A DNA stretch of 64,000 nucleotides, taken from assembly GCA_964353185.1 (NCBI GenBank), contig CAYGUV010000003.1, positions 1-64,000 on the forward strand, written 5' to 3'. The DNA comes from GCA-2708415 sp964353185 (lineage in GTDB: Bacteria > Pseudomonadota > Alphaproteobacteria > Micavibrionales > Micavibrionaceae). Below are positions 18,415 to 27,983 of the stretch, one piece after another (positions within the stretch are counted from its first letter, which is position 1; each line of letters begins with the position of its first letter). The translations under genes were made by a program, and so were the position numbers. The notes under the pieces are model-generated. The model saw only the letters and a list, made by a program, of their open reading frames with translations. It searched no databases and was not told the DNA's origin.

Positions 18415-19257
18415 CTAACGAACAGGCGCCGTTGCGCTTGCCAAAACATTTGTCCCAACCTCGGCAAATTTCTTTGCCTCGACATACTCGACAGTCATAG
18501 AAGAACATGTGGGTTTATCTTGAGGTTTCTCAAATTGTTTATTACGAAACTGTCGCGTTGTAATTTCTGTGTAAACGCCAATACCCTTTGTCGTCCTTAA
18601 AACATACTTGTCAGGCGTGCCCTCATTACAAATATAATTTAATGCCCCATATACACTTTTATTTCCGGCGCGATTTAAGTTAAATGAAACATCAACGAAA
18701 CCAGGTGTTTGAGAAACTTGTAAACCATCTATGCTCATCGTTGCTGATAAAGACCCTTTTCGTACAATCACAGGTGAAGTCACCCCCCCTAATATCTTCA
18801 TTGACACTCCAGTAGTTTGGCCAGAATTTTGTTTTTTCTGTTCCACATTGACATCATCTACTTTTGCCTCAGGGCGAATCCAAAGATGAGAGCGATACTC
18901 GCCATCCTCAAGCCCAGCTGGTGTTCTCAAAATAAAACGTATTTGTTGAGATTGCCCCGCAGGAATTGTAAAACGCCTAGGCGCAAATTTAATCATATCA
19001 TCTACAGGCTTTAGCCCCTCAGGAAACGTTCCTTCTGGCACTGGTCTTACTCGCCCTTCAGTGTTCATCATATAATTACGCCAGCTAATTCGATATGTTT
19101 CTGCCACATCAGAATTATTAATAATGGTCATTACCTCGGCACGTTTTGGCCCTTCAAAAATAATACGTTTGATCGTAACCCTCACGGCATGCGCTTCTGA
19201 GACAACTAATACAGTTACCATTGAAAGAATTAAAAATAACAAAAAATGTTTTTTCAT
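18415..19257 (-). CDS. Periplasmic pilus-assembly chaperone, PapD-like
   Basis: A secreted two-domain immunoglobulin-like chaperone. The signal peptide ends near EAHA. The N-terminal domain shows strand patterns typical of pilus chaperones: EVMTIINNSDVAETYRIS, KFAPRRFTIPAGQSQQIRFIL and DGEYRSHLWI. The basic residues in these strands would anchor subunit C-termini during donor-strand complementation. Its gene lies 24 nt after the second subunit gene and before the usher-like gene, all on the minus strand, which supports a role in keeping those subunits soluble in the periplasm. At 280 residues it is slightly longer than classical PapD. Two cysteines (YICNEG and PTCSSM) may form a disulfide in domain 2. 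Confidence 0.85.
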   Translation of the reverse strand: MKKHFLLFLILSMVTVLVVSEAHAVRVTIKRIIFEGPKRAEVMTIINNSDVAETYRISWRNYMMNTEGRVRPVPEGTFPEGLKPVDDMIKFAPRRFTIPAGQSQQIRFILRTPAGLEDGEYRSHLWIRPEAKVDDVNVEQKKQNSGQTTGVSMKILGGVTSPVIVRKGSLSATMSIDGLQVSQTPGFVDVSFNLNRAGNKSVYGALNYICNEGTPDKYVLRTTKGIGVYTEITTRQFRNKQFEKPQDKPTCSSMTVEYVEAKKFAEVGTNVLASATAPVR

Positions 19258-19281
19258 AGGAATAGTGCCCTTTAAGATTAT

Positions 19282-19794
19282 TTAATTATAATTTGCGTTA
19301 ATAGTGTAATTTCCGACATACGTGCCCTCGCCTTGCCCGCCACCTATCGTTAAAGTAGCCCCCAAATTGAAAACTTCCGTGCTTGTACCCAAAGAAACTT
19401 GCTCAAAAGAGCCGCCACCGTCCGTAACTAAGTTAAAATTATCAACACGCATGTTACCCCCTGCGCCATCATCAATATCATAGAAGGTAGAATCCATGCT
19501 CAAATCAATTAGGAATCCTGTCGACCCTGTTATTGAAAAAACACCTGGCGCAGAAAGGCCTGCGCCATTAACCGCAACCAATGATCCTGAGAGAGTCCTA
19601 CTACCGCTAGGCGTGATAGTAATATCGCCCCCAGCACCGCCAGTCGTAACGGTACCAAAATGAAGATTATCTGTTGCTGTTACAATAATTGTTGCTTGTG
19701 CGTTTGCTAAATTCGGTACAAAACTAAGTGGGATTAAAACTGAACATAATCCTGCTTTTAACGCTATTTTTGATTTCTTTGTACACTCAATCAT
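19282..19794 (-). CDS. DUF4402-type pilus subunit, second
   Basis: A secreted beta-rich subunit of about 170 residues. The start is placed at ATG 19794 because TAAGG lies 6 nt before it; an in-frame ATG further upstream falls inside a terminator hairpin. A signal peptide (cleavage near ANAQ) is followed by the conserved LHFGTVTTGGAGG segment, then IDLSMDSTFYDIDDGAGG, and the C-terminal strand GTYVGNYTINANYN with penultimate Tyr. The domain is recognisable as DUF4402 and is about the size of a pilin. The mature protein has no cysteine, so the pilin disulfide is missing. It shares its layout with the neighbouring subunit gene. Confidence 0.82.
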   Translation of the reverse strand: MIECTKKSKIALKAGLCSVLIPLSFVPNLANAQATIIVTATDNLHFGTVTTGGAGGDITITPSGSRTLSGSLVAVNGAGLSAPGVFSITGSTGFLIDLSMDSTFYDIDDGAGGNMRVDNFNLVTDGGGSFEQVSLGTSTEVFNLGATLTIGGGQGEGTYVGNYTINANYN

Positions 19795-19820
19795 TCCATA
19801 CCTTAACATATTTATAATTA

Positions 19821-19860
19821 AAAAAAAGCCTGCTTCTGGCATTGAAACCAAAAGCAGACC
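19821..19860 (-). terminator. Terminator between the two subunit genes
   Basis: On the minus strand a 12-bp stem (GTCTGCTTTTGG with CCAGAAGCAGGC, two G-U pairs) with an 8-nt loop is followed by eight T residues. It ends most transcripts after the first subunit gene, and read-through would feed the second subunit, chaperone and usher-like genes. This is a common way to make the major subunit in excess. Confidence 0.85.
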
Positions 19861-19878
19861 TTGAAAATTTAATTAATC

Positions 19879-20427
19879 TTATTGGTATGTCGCATTAACA
19901 GTGTAGGTACCAGTATATGTTCCTGGCGTCTGAGCTGCACCAACTGCTAGCGTCGCTCCCAAACCAAATGTTGTTGGAGAAGCTCCTAAAGTTGTTACGA
20001 TAGCAGCACCCGCAGCGTTCGTTCCGATGTTAAAGGCATTAACAACCATTGATGACGCAACACCATCATTTACTGTGTAACTTGTTGCATCCATTGCTAA
20101 ATCAATCGCAACACCTGTTGCTGCTGTTAAAGAAATAACGCCTGATGTTGGTGCGTTAAGATTGTTAACACCTGTTACACCAGGAGCTGTATCGTCTTGT
20201 ACGTCTCCAGTATCCAAAATAATGTTACCACCACCTGATTCGGTGATATCACCAAAATGCATGTCAACTGTTCCCGCAACAACAATTGGTGTCAAAATAA
20301 CAGCAGACATCGCACCTGTACCCGACGCAGCCACCGCTTCATGTGCCGCTAATGCGTTTAATGTTACTAATGCCGTCCCCACCATAAGTGCTTTCGACGC
20401 TATATTACCATTCTTGGTTTTTCCCAT
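19879..20427 (-). CDS. DUF4402-type pilus subunit, first (probably major)
   Basis: A secreted subunit of 182 residues with a signal peptide cleaved near AVAA. It has the DUF4402 hallmarks: MHFGDITESGGGN, IDLAMDATSYTVNDG and the C-terminal strand GTYTGTYTVNATYQ. The alternating hydrophobic C-terminus with penultimate Tyr looks like the chaperone-bound strand of classical pilins. The protein is rich in Ala, Gly, Thr and Val, and the mature form has no cysteine. GAGG lies upstream of the start. Being promoter-proximal and followed by a strong terminator, it is probably the most abundant product of the cluster. Confidence 0.85.
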   Translation of the reverse strand: MGKTKNGNIASKALMVGTALVTLNALAAHEAVAASGTGAMSAVILTPIVVAGTVDMHFGDITESGGGNIILDTGDVQDDTAPGVTGVNNLNAPTSGVISLTAATGVAIDLAMDATSYTVNDGVASSMVVNAFNIGTNAAGAAIVTTLGASPTTFGLGATLAVGAAQTPGTYTGTYTVNATYQ

Positions 20428-20616
20428 AGCTAGATCCTCGCTTCCTTTGTTTAATCTGAAGATAAAAAGTTTATATATTGATTATAGATTATGAATTATT
20501 AATATTGAGTTAATAGAACCTACAAGATTGTCATTCACAATGAATCACATGTATAAAGTACTTGAATTTTGTTGTTTAATAAATACTTAAAGTAAAAAAA
20601 TAAGGCTAAAAAAATT

Positions 20617-22992
20617 ATGTCCAATCCAAAACAAGTTACATTAGAAGAAGCACATAAACTGGCAGAACAGTTATTTAAAGAAGGGAACATAACCCTCGCA
20701 GAGCGCACTTATCAAGACATTCTGGCCGCCTCACCCAATGATTTTTTAAGCCTGCACCACTTAGGTGTTATTTCATACAACCAAGGGAAGCCAGAAGACG
20801 CATTAGATTTTTTAACGAAAGCTATTGAGCAAAATGACGAAAATTGTTGGTCATGGAACGCATATGGAGTAATGCTTAGCGAGAATAACAAGAAAGAAAA
20901 AGCCATTGATGCTTTTGAAAAAGCTATTGAAATAGAACCTAATTACCCAGATGCATACAGCAATATGGGATTCACCTATTGGCAATTAAAAAATTATGAC
21001 GAATCAGAAAAAGCATGTCGAAAGGCGCTTGAGCTTAATCCAGAATTATTAGACGGATATATTAATTTAGGCACCGCCCTTTCAGGAAAAGGAATGCATA
21101 AAGAAGCTATCAAAGAATGGGAAAAAGCATTAGAGATAATGCCATTAAATGCCAACGCCCTTATTAACATTGGAAACGCGCAGCGCAATATTGGTCAAAT
21201 ACAAGATGCAAAAAAGACATGTGAAAAAGCATTAGAGCTTTCTCCAAACAATCCAAGCGCCTTATTAAATTATGCCAATGTCTTAAAAGACCTTGGTCAA
21301 TTAGAAGATGCAGAAAAGTTTTACCGCAAAGCGATTGGCGTCAGCCCTAAATTTGTTGAGGCCCATAACAATTTATCAATAGTATTGATGTCTCGCTTTA
21401 AATATGACGACGCAGCAGCCTCAGCACGTTTTTCCTTGGCATTCTCACCTGACAACGCATCTGCTTATAACAACCTTGCAACTTGCCTTCGAGAAACAGG
21501 CGACTTAAAAGGAGCGGAAGAAGCATCTAGAAAAGCCCTCCAATTAAACCCCGATTCTGCCGAAGCAAAAATTGAGCTTGCAGATATCTTATTTTTATCG
21601 GATCGCTTACCAGAAGCCGAAACTCTTATCAGTGATGCGCTTGAAAAAATTAACGATAATCCACGTATTTACATGAAGCTTAGCGCTGTGCTTGAGAAGT
21701 CAAACCGAATTGATGACGCATTAGAAGCAGCAGAAAAAGCAAGAGATCTTAGTCCAGAAATGCCTGAAATTTATCATCGTCTTGGTATGATTTATTACAT
21801 GAGCAACCAAATTCCAGAAGCCCTAAAAAACATGAATAAGGCTTTGGAATTAAAGCCTGACTTTGCCGTGGCATTAGGGTCTAAGTCAGAGATTTTGCAA
21901 AGCCATGGTGACATGGAAGGTGCTTTAGAAAATGCTCTTAAAGCCTTAGAAATAAATCCTAATCTAGCCTACATTTATTACTCCCTAAGTAAATTAAAGA
22001 AATTCACTTCTGAAGACGACCATGATCTACAGCGAATGATTAGTATTGCTGAAGATGATGTTGAAAAAACAGGAACGCATGAAAATATATCCCTTCACTT
22101 TGCTCTTTTTAAAGCTTATGAAGATTTAAAAAATTACGACAAAGCATTTGAGCACCTAAAAATTGGAAATGATTTAAAAAGATCAACTGTTGTTTATGAT
22201 AAATCACTTGAAATAAGCTCTTACAAGCATGTTGTACAATCTTTTACTTCAGAAAATCTTAGCAAATTCGAAGGAAAAGGGTCTGACACAACCTCCCCAA
22301 TTTTTATTGTTGGTATGCCTCGCTCGGGGACAACTTTAACAGAACAAATTATATCCTCTCACCCAAAAGTTTTTGGTGCAGGAGAGCTATATATTTTATC
22401 TGCTTTGGAAAAAAAGCTTGGAAGTCTAACTCCAGAGACAGCGCGTAAATGGGGTGAAACTTACGAAAAAGGCGTGCGCGCCATTCATCCTGATGCGCAA
22501 AAGGCAGAAAGAATTACAGATAAAATGCCTGGAAACTATGCCCGTATTGGTCAGATAATTGCCACTATGCCTAATGCAAAAATTATTCATTGTCGCCGAA
22601 ACCCCATTGATACTTGCCTATCTTGTTATAAACAGCTTTTCGCACGCGGTCAGTACTGGTCTTACAATCTTGAAGAGATGGCGGCTCACTATAAACATTA
22701 TGCGACCACTATGGAACATTGGCGTAATGTCGCTCCCGATAAATTTATTGAGATAAAATATGAAGACACCGTCAATAATTTTGAAGAACAAGCAAGAATG
22801 CTTATAGATTATGTTGGTTTAGAATGGGATGATGCCTGCCTAACACCGCATAAAACAAAACGAACAATCTTAACAGCCAGTAAGGGTCAGGTTCGCAAAC
22901 CTATCTATAAAACATCTATTGAGGCATGGCGTCGTTATGAAGAACAACTTGCTGACTTTGCAAAGGCAATGGAACCCTTCATGCTAGACTGA
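20617..22992 (+). CDS. TPR protein with C-terminal sulfotransferase domain
   Basis: Residues 1 to about 480 form at least a dozen tetratricopeptide repeats, with recurring patterns such as AYSNMGFTYWQLKNYDESEKACRKALEL spread over several units. Residues from about 560 make a PAPS-dependent sulfotransferase. The 5'-phosphosulfate loop is FIVGMPRSGTTLTEQI, and the 3'-phosphate region includes IIHCRRNPIDTCLSCY. Such fusions, related to tyrosylprotein sulfotransferases, are frequent in alphaproteobacteria, and their acceptors are mostly unknown. There is no signal peptide. It is transcribed away from the pilus-like cluster across 189 nt, so the two could share a regulatory region. A role in modifying surface proteins or glycans is inference. 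Confidence 0.92.
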   Translation: MSNPKQVTLEEAHKLAEQLFKEGNITLAERTYQDILAASPNDFLSLHHLGVISYNQGKPEDALDFLTKAIEQNDENCWSWNAYGVMLSENNKKEKAIDAFEKAIEIEPNYPDAYSNMGFTYWQLKNYDESEKACRKALELNPELLDGYINLGTALSGKGMHKEAIKEWEKALEIMPLNANALINIGNAQRNIGQIQDAKKTCEKALELSPNNPSALLNYANVLKDLGQLEDAEKFYRKAIGVSPKFVEAHNNLSIVLMSRFKYDDAAASARFSLAFSPDNASAYNNLATCLRETGDLKGAEEASRKALQLNPDSAEAKIELADILFLSDRLPEAETLISDALEKINDNPRIYMKLSAVLEKSNRIDDALEAAEKARDLSPEMPEIYHRLGMIYYMSNQIPEALKNMNKALELKPDFAVALGSKSEILQSHGDMEGALENALKALEINPNLAYIYYSLSKLKKFTSEDDHDLQRMISIAEDDVEKTGTHENISLHFALFKAYEDLKNYDKAFEHLKIGNDLKRSTVVYDKSLEISSYKHVVQSFTSENLSKFEGKGSDTTSPIFIVGMPRSGTTLTEQIISSHPKVFGAGELYILSALEKKLGSLTPETARKWGETYEKGVRAIHPDAQKAERITDKMPGNYARIGQIIATMPNAKIIHCRRNPIDTCLSCYKQLFARGQYWSYNLEEMAAHYKHYATTMEHWRNVAPDKFIEIKYEDTVNNFEEQARMLIDYVGLEWDDACLTPHKTKRTILTASKGQVRKPIYKTSIEAWRRYEEQLADFAKAMEPFMLD

Positions 22993-22995
22993 TAT

Positions 22996-24834
22996 TTACG
23001 CAAAAGCCTTTTGGTTATTTTGATTTTCATTGCTTTGGGCGCTAACACCATCAATTAAATGAAACTCGACGCTTTCGCGGCCTTGCCAGTTATTAATTTG
23101 AAACTGCCCAACCAAATGAAAACAGGTGTTACGATGATTCTCAGTGAGCATTTTGCCAAGTGGTGTATCAACACCACTAAAGAAGACAGCCTTCATTCGG
23201 CTGCCCCCTTCCATATCACTCATCATTAAACGAAGATGTTTTTCTTTCATAACATCAACGCTATGAACACGAATATCAGATAAGGCAAAAAATGGCTCTG
23301 GATTGCCCATACCAAACGGACCCATCTGCATGCCCAACATATTTATAAAATTAGGTGTGGCACCACGCACCGTTGCAATTGAATCAATTTCAATTTCAGG
23401 AATAATTTCTTCTTGGTCTAAATTTTTAATATAATTGGCAATATAGTTTTTAAAATCGTTTAACTTATCAGGCATAACAGTAAAGCCACCCGCCATGGCA
23501 TGCCCGCCGCCTTTTACAATCACCCCATCATTACGCGCGGAAATAAATATATCCGCCATATTGACCCCCTTAATCGAACGACCAGATCCGCGTCCTTCTA
23601 AAACGCCCTGCTCATTCTCAACATAAGTCACCACAATAGCAGGTTTAGAATATTTTTCTTTTAAACGTCCTGCGACAAGTCCACTAAGGCCAGAATGAAA
23701 ACTTTCATCATCGACCAAAATAAAGTTTTCATACTCACAATTTAAAAAGGCAATTTTATTTTCTGCTACCTTCATCATTTCACTTTGAATTTTGCGGCGC
23801 TCAATATTGCAATCTTCTAACGCCCACGCCAAAGATTGCGCCTGTTCATGATCATCTGTCGATAGCAACTTCGCCCCTAAGTCTGAGCGATGGACACGCG
23901 ACCCTGCATTAATACGCGGCCCCATAGACCACCCAGCATCTTTTGGTGATGGCAAAGTTTCAATCTTGCCCACCTGCAACAATGCTTTGATCCCAGGGTT
24001 ATTATATCGTGCCATTTCATCAAAACCCGTTTTGACAAATAAGCGATTTACACCCCGAAGGGGTACCATGTCGCACACTGTGCCAAGGGCAACCAAGTCC
24101 AGCCAACTTTTAAGCGATGGCTCTTCCAAATCATTCTCTTTAAAGTACCCCTTTTCCCGTAACGCCGTATTAATTGCCACGCATGCCATAAAGGTCACCC
24201 CACACGCCGCTAACATATCTAAACCAGAAACATCATCTTGGCGTTTTGGGTTGATAATATGCGCCGCCACGGGCAATTTATCTTCAGCCTCGTGATGATC
24301 AAAAATTGCAACTTGCAACCCCATATCATGAGCGGCCCGTAATGGTTCAAACGCAGTTGTCCCACAATCCAGCATCAAAACAAATTCAACCCCTTGATCT
24401 TTTAATGCCTGCATTGATGCTACACTCGGCCCATATCCTTCTGTTAAACGGTCTGGGATATAAACTGGTGGTTCAATACCAAAATGCCTTAAAAAACGAG
24501 TCATCACTGATGCCGATGTTGCCCCATCAACATCAAAATCTGCAAAAATGCCCATCGATTTTTTTTGAATAATATTCTCAGCCATGTCATTGGCGAACGC
24601 TTCCATCCCAATCATTGAATATGGATCTGGAAAGTTATTTCGTAATGTTGGGTTTAGATACCCTTCAACATCCGCAACACCTACACCACGTTGAACAAGC
24701 ATCCGCGCGATAAATTCGGGCAATCCTTTTGATTGGCAGATTTGACTGACAACCGCATCATCAGCATGCTTAAAAACCCATTTTTTATTATTAAGGGATC
24801 TTTCTACATTTAAAACATTTTGGCTACGAATCAT
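22996..24834 (-). CDS. recJ: Single-stranded-DNA exonuclease RecJ
   Basis: A 5'-3' single-strand DNA exonuclease of recombination and mismatch repair. The DHH phosphoesterase core shows FADFDVDGATSASVM near residue 100, LMLDCGTT, IFDHHEAEDKLP near 175 and the DHHA1 motif GGGHAMAGGF near 450. A C-terminal OB-like domain follows. The 612 residues match the family. It is the last gene of a hom-glpX-recJ series on the minus strand, an order well known in alphaproteobacteria, and lies only 20 nt after glpX. Confidence 0.95.
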   Translation of the reverse strand: MIRSQNVLNVERSLNNKKWVFKHADDAVVSQICQSKGLPEFIARMLVQRGVGVADVEGYLNPTLRNNFPDPYSMIGMEAFANDMAENIIQKKSMGIFADFDVDGATSASVMTRFLRHFGIEPPVYIPDRLTEGYGPSVASMQALKDQGVEFVLMLDCGTTAFEPLRAAHDMGLQVAIFDHHEAEDKLPVAAHIINPKRQDDVSGLDMLAACGVTFMACVAINTALREKGYFKENDLEEPSLKSWLDLVALGTVCDMVPLRGVNRLFVKTGFDEMARYNNPGIKALLQVGKIETLPSPKDAGWSMGPRINAGSRVHRSDLGAKLLSTDDHEQAQSLAWALEDCNIERRKIQSEMMKVAENKIAFLNCEYENFILVDDESFHSGLSGLVAGRLKEKYSKPAIVVTYVENEQGVLEGRGSGRSIKGVNMADIFISARNDGVIVKGGGHAMAGGFTVMPDKLNDFKNYIANYIKNLDQEEIIPEIEIDSIATVRGATPNFINMLGMQMGPFGMGNPEPFFALSDIRVHSVDVMKEKHLRLMMSDMEGGSRMKAVFFSGVDTPLGKMLTENHRNTCFHLVGQFQINNWQGRESVEFHLIDGVSAQSNENQNNQKAFA

Positions 24835-24853
24835 CTAACTATTATAGACCAGA

Positions 24854-25876
24854 TTACGTATCTTGGGGTTCAAAGCCAGTTTTACGATTAAAGTTATGAG
24901 TTGATTTGATATAGCGTGTCGTGCCTGATTTTGAACGCATTACTATTGAATGTGTCACCGCTCCATTGGCATAACGACGCACCCCTTGTAACATAGGACC
25001 AGAGGTAACCCCCGTGGCGGAGAACATCACATTATCTGGCTTTGCCAGCTCATCTGTTGTGTAAATTTTATTATAGTCCTTGATGCCCCATTTATCAGCG
25101 CGCGCTTTTTCATCATCATTACGAAATACCAAGCGGCCCAACATTGCACCACCAACACATTGTAACGCCGCAGCAGCCAAAACACCTTCTGGCGCGCCGC
25201 CTGTACCAACATAAAAATCAATGCCTGTCTCTGGCTCGTTCGTCGCAATAACCGCGCTTACATCCCCATCAGGAATAAGGGTAATACGCGCACCTGCCTC
25301 ACGAATTTGGCGAATAATGTCATCATGACGCGGACGATCTAAAACACATACCAATAAATCTTCAACCTTGGCTGATTTCACCTTGGCGATATTTTTCAAA
25401 ACTTGCTCAATCGGTGCATCTAAATCCAAAACGCTTTCGGGAATACCATTACCAACCGCCATTTTTTCCATATAGGTATCTGGTGCGTGCAAAAAACCAT
25501 CCTTATCTGTAATTGCCATTACCGCTAGCGCGTTTTGGCCACCTTTTGCAGTAATTGTCGTTCCTTCAAGCGGGTCTAAAGCGATATCAACTTCTGGGCC
25601 GCCTGCCCCCACTTCTTCACCAATATAAAGCATCGGCGCTTCGTCACGCTCCCCTTCACCAATGACCACACGTCCATTAATCGCCAAAGAGTTTAGAGCA
25701 TCGCGCATTGCGTCAACGGCCGCTTTATCTGCTGCCTTTTCATCGCCACGTCCGACTAATTTAGATGCGGCTAATGCTGCTGCTTCTGTGACTCGCACTG
25801 CTTCAAGCGCAAGATTACGATCCATTAATTCTTTTGCAATCATATCTTGGTTTTCTTGCATACTCTTTACAGCCAT
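24854..25876 (-). CDS. glpX: Class II fructose-1,6-bisphosphatase
   Basis: It hydrolyses fructose 1,6-bisphosphate to fructose 6-phosphate in gluconeogenesis. The GlpX signatures are visible: VIGEGERDEAPMLYIGE near residue 75, the metal site DIALDPLEGTT near 100, and GTGGAPEGVLAAAALQC near 225. Its 340 residues fit the family. A pfkA gene lies at 59 kb, so both directions of the fructose 6-phosphate/bisphosphate step are encoded nearby on the chromosome. It sits between hom and recJ, with 19-nt gaps on each side. Confidence 0.96.
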   Translation of the reverse strand: MAVKSMQENQDMIAKELMDRNLALEAVRVTEAAALAASKLVGRGDEKAADKAAVDAMRDALNSLAINGRVVIGEGERDEAPMLYIGEEVGAGGPEVDIALDPLEGTTITAKGGQNALAVMAITDKDGFLHAPDTYMEKMAVGNGIPESVLDLDAPIEQVLKNIAKVKSAKVEDLLVCVLDRPRHDDIIRQIREAGARITLIPDGDVSAVIATNEPETGIDFYVGTGGAPEGVLAAAALQCVGGAMLGRLVFRNDDEKARADKWGIKDYNKIYTTDELAKPDNVMFSATGVTSGPMLQGVRRYANGAVTHSIVMRSKSGTTRYIKSTHNFNRKTGFEPQDT

Positions 25877-25895
25877 TGGTCTTTTCCTTTTAAAA

Positions 25896-27197
25896 TTAAA
25901 TTTCTTCGATGCGCATCAATAAGGGGGTGCGCAAAATAATGTCTAAATTCTCTAACGCTTTTAAGGCATCTTTCATTTCTTTATGTTCTGTTTTTTCGGT
26001 AACAATAACAACAGATGCCCGACCATCTTCATCGTGCCCACGTTGAATAATGCTATCAATTGATATGTTTAAATCACTCATTGCGCCTGTTATCTTTGCT
26101 AACACGCCAGATTGATCTTTAACCACTAAATGAATGTAGCATTGCCCTTTTATATTATCAGCGCCCTGCCATTTCACTTTTTTCAATGCTGATGATGGCA
26201 CGCCAAAGGTCGGAACAATATTGCCCCGTGCAACATCCATAATATCAGCAACGATAGATGACGCTGTTGGCCCTTCACCGGCACCACGTCCTTGCAATAA
26301 TGTCTTTTCGCAATAATCGCTTTGCACCATTACCGCATTGTAGGAATCATCGATGGCCGCAATCGCACTATTGATCGGTACTAAACACGCTTCAACGGTT
26401 TGCATATACGTATCATCAATCTTTTTGGTCACACCAAGTAATTTAATCTTATAGCCTAGCTCTTTCGCCACTTTAATATCCGTGATCGTAACATGGCGGA
26501 TGCCTGACATTTGCAGCGCTTCAAAATCTGGCTCCACCCCATAGGCAAGCGACGCTAATAACGCCAGTTTATGCCCAGAATCAATTCCATCAATATCAAA
26601 AGTGGGGTCAGCCTCAGCATACCCTAATTCTTGAGCTTCTTTTAAAACATCATCAAAATCGCGGCCTGTTTTTTCCATCGTTGTTAAGATGTAATTGCAT
26701 GTGCCGTTTAAAATACCAAAGACGCTCTGGACGTTATTCCCTGCTAAACCTTCCCGTAAGGCTTTCACAATTGGAATACCACCCGCAATCGCCGCTTCAT
26801 AAAGCAGGCCAACATTTTTATCTTCAGCAATATTTGCAAATTGAACACCATGCGTGGCAACCAATGCCTTATTGGCCGTAACAACATGTTTACTATTTTC
26901 TAACACGCTTTGAACAAAATCTTTTACAAGACCTTCTGACCCACCAATGCATTCAACAATACAGTCGATTTCTTTGTGCGTTGCCATAGACATCAAATCA
27001 TCTGCCCACTCATAATTAGATAAATCAATGCCACGATCTTTGCTTTTGTTGCTCGCGCTTACAGATACGACTTCTATTGCGCGGCCGCATCTGTCTTTAA
27101 TGACATCTTGGTTATTTTGAAGGATTTTTATAACGCCAGCTCCAACGGTGCCCAATCCTGCAACACCAATTTTTAGAGGCTTTTTGATATCAGACAT
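25896..27197 (-). CDS. hom: Homoserine dehydrogenase
   Basis: It reduces aspartate semialdehyde to homoserine, the branch point to threonine and methionine. A Rossmann motif GVAGLGTVGAGV is near residue 10. The catalytic domain includes GILNGTCNYILTTM and AEADPTFDIDGIDSGHKL, and the C-terminal ACT domain (about 350-430, starting HLVVKDQSGVLAKITGAMS) gives allosteric control, typically by threonine. The length, 433 residues, is that of the monofunctional enzyme. Confidence 0.97.
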   Translation of the reverse strand: MSDIKKPLKIGVAGLGTVGAGVIKILQNNQDVIKDRCGRAIEVVSVSASNKSKDRGIDLSNYEWADDLMSMATHKEIDCIVECIGGSEGLVKDFVQSVLENSKHVVTANKALVATHGVQFANIAEDKNVGLLYEAAIAGGIPIVKALREGLAGNNVQSVFGILNGTCNYILTTMEKTGRDFDDVLKEAQELGYAEADPTFDIDGIDSGHKLALLASLAYGVEPDFEALQMSGIRHVTITDIKVAKELGYKIKLLGVTKKIDDTYMQTVEACLVPINSAIAAIDDSYNAVMVQSDYCEKTLLQGRGAGEGPTASSIVADIMDVARGNIVPTFGVPSSALKKVKWQGADNIKGQCYIHLVVKDQSGVLAKITGAMSDLNISIDSIIQRGHDEDGRASVVIVTEKTEHKEMKDALKALENLDIILRTPLLMRIEEI

Positions 27198-27202
27198 TTA
27201 AA

Positions 27203-27919
27203 CTATCGATCACCTAAATACATATCAACACGACGATCAAACCTATCATCACCCGTTGCTTTGGTTGCGCCATAGCTAACTGTTTTAATCTTTTCAGCGG
27301 GCAATCCATTTTGCATCAATGATTTGGACACCGCGAAGGAGCGATTCATTGATTCTTTTAAATTTAAAATATGGCTTTCAATTGTGCCCTCTCCCGCTTG
27401 TGTTTTGGTGCTGGCATATCCTTCAACCGTAATATGATTGACAGGGGCAAACTTTGCTTTATCCGCAAAACTGGCAATTTTTTGTTTATCAATACTGCCC
27501 AGACGGGATGATCCAAATTTAAAGAATAACTGCTCATCTGCTGTGCTTACTCTACCCGATGAATTCCCCATTGCCATTTGCGGCATTTGTGTTGGACGTT
27601 GGTACAAATTCTCAATTTGCACTCCCATAACAGGCGGAGGTGTCATATTAGGTTCAATACGCGGTGCAATTGCGGGTGCAGCGCCATCAAGGGAATAAAC
27701 AGTTACATCACCATTTGAGGCATTTGTGATCTGGTAATCATAATTAGGAAGGGAGCCGTAATCTTTTTGGGGGGCACGTTGCGGGATCATATCTGCCGAC
27801 GACATTTCTGGCATTGGCGTCACAATAACATCTTGCTGCGATGTTTTTGTACACGCGGAGAGCACAAAAACACATAAGATTAATGATAAAAAACGACTAT
27901 ATTTTGTTAACATTTTCAA
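27203..27919 (-). CDS. OmpA-like peptidoglycan-associated lipoprotein
   Basis: The N-terminus is a lipoprotein signal with lipobox LSAC, followed by a low-complexity Pro/Gln-rich linker. The last 110 residues are an OmpA-C-like domain with FKFGSSRLGSIDKQKIASFA, HITVEGYAS and FDRRVDMYL, expected to bind peptidoglycan. The domain is shorter and more diverged than Pal, and no tol genes are near. The start is probably TTG at the given position with GGGAG 7 nt upstream; ATG at 27913 is the alternative. It ends just upstream of hom. Confidence 0.82.
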   Translation of the reverse strand: MKMLTKYSRFLSLILCVFVLSACTKTSQQDVIVTPMPEMSSADMIPQRAPQKDYGSLPNYDYQITNASNGDVTVYSLDGAAPAIAPRIEPNMTPPPVMGVQIENLYQRPTQMPQMAMGNSSGRVSTADEQLFFKFGSSRLGSIDKQKIASFADKAKFAPVNHITVEGYASTKTQAGEGTIESHILNLKESMNRSFAVSKSLMQNGLPAEKIKTVSYGATKATGDDRFDRRVDMYLGDR

Positions 27920-27983
27920 GGCTTCACTCCCAAACTCGAATTATGCAACATCCTGTGATATTTCAGGCCAAATTGCAAGATAT

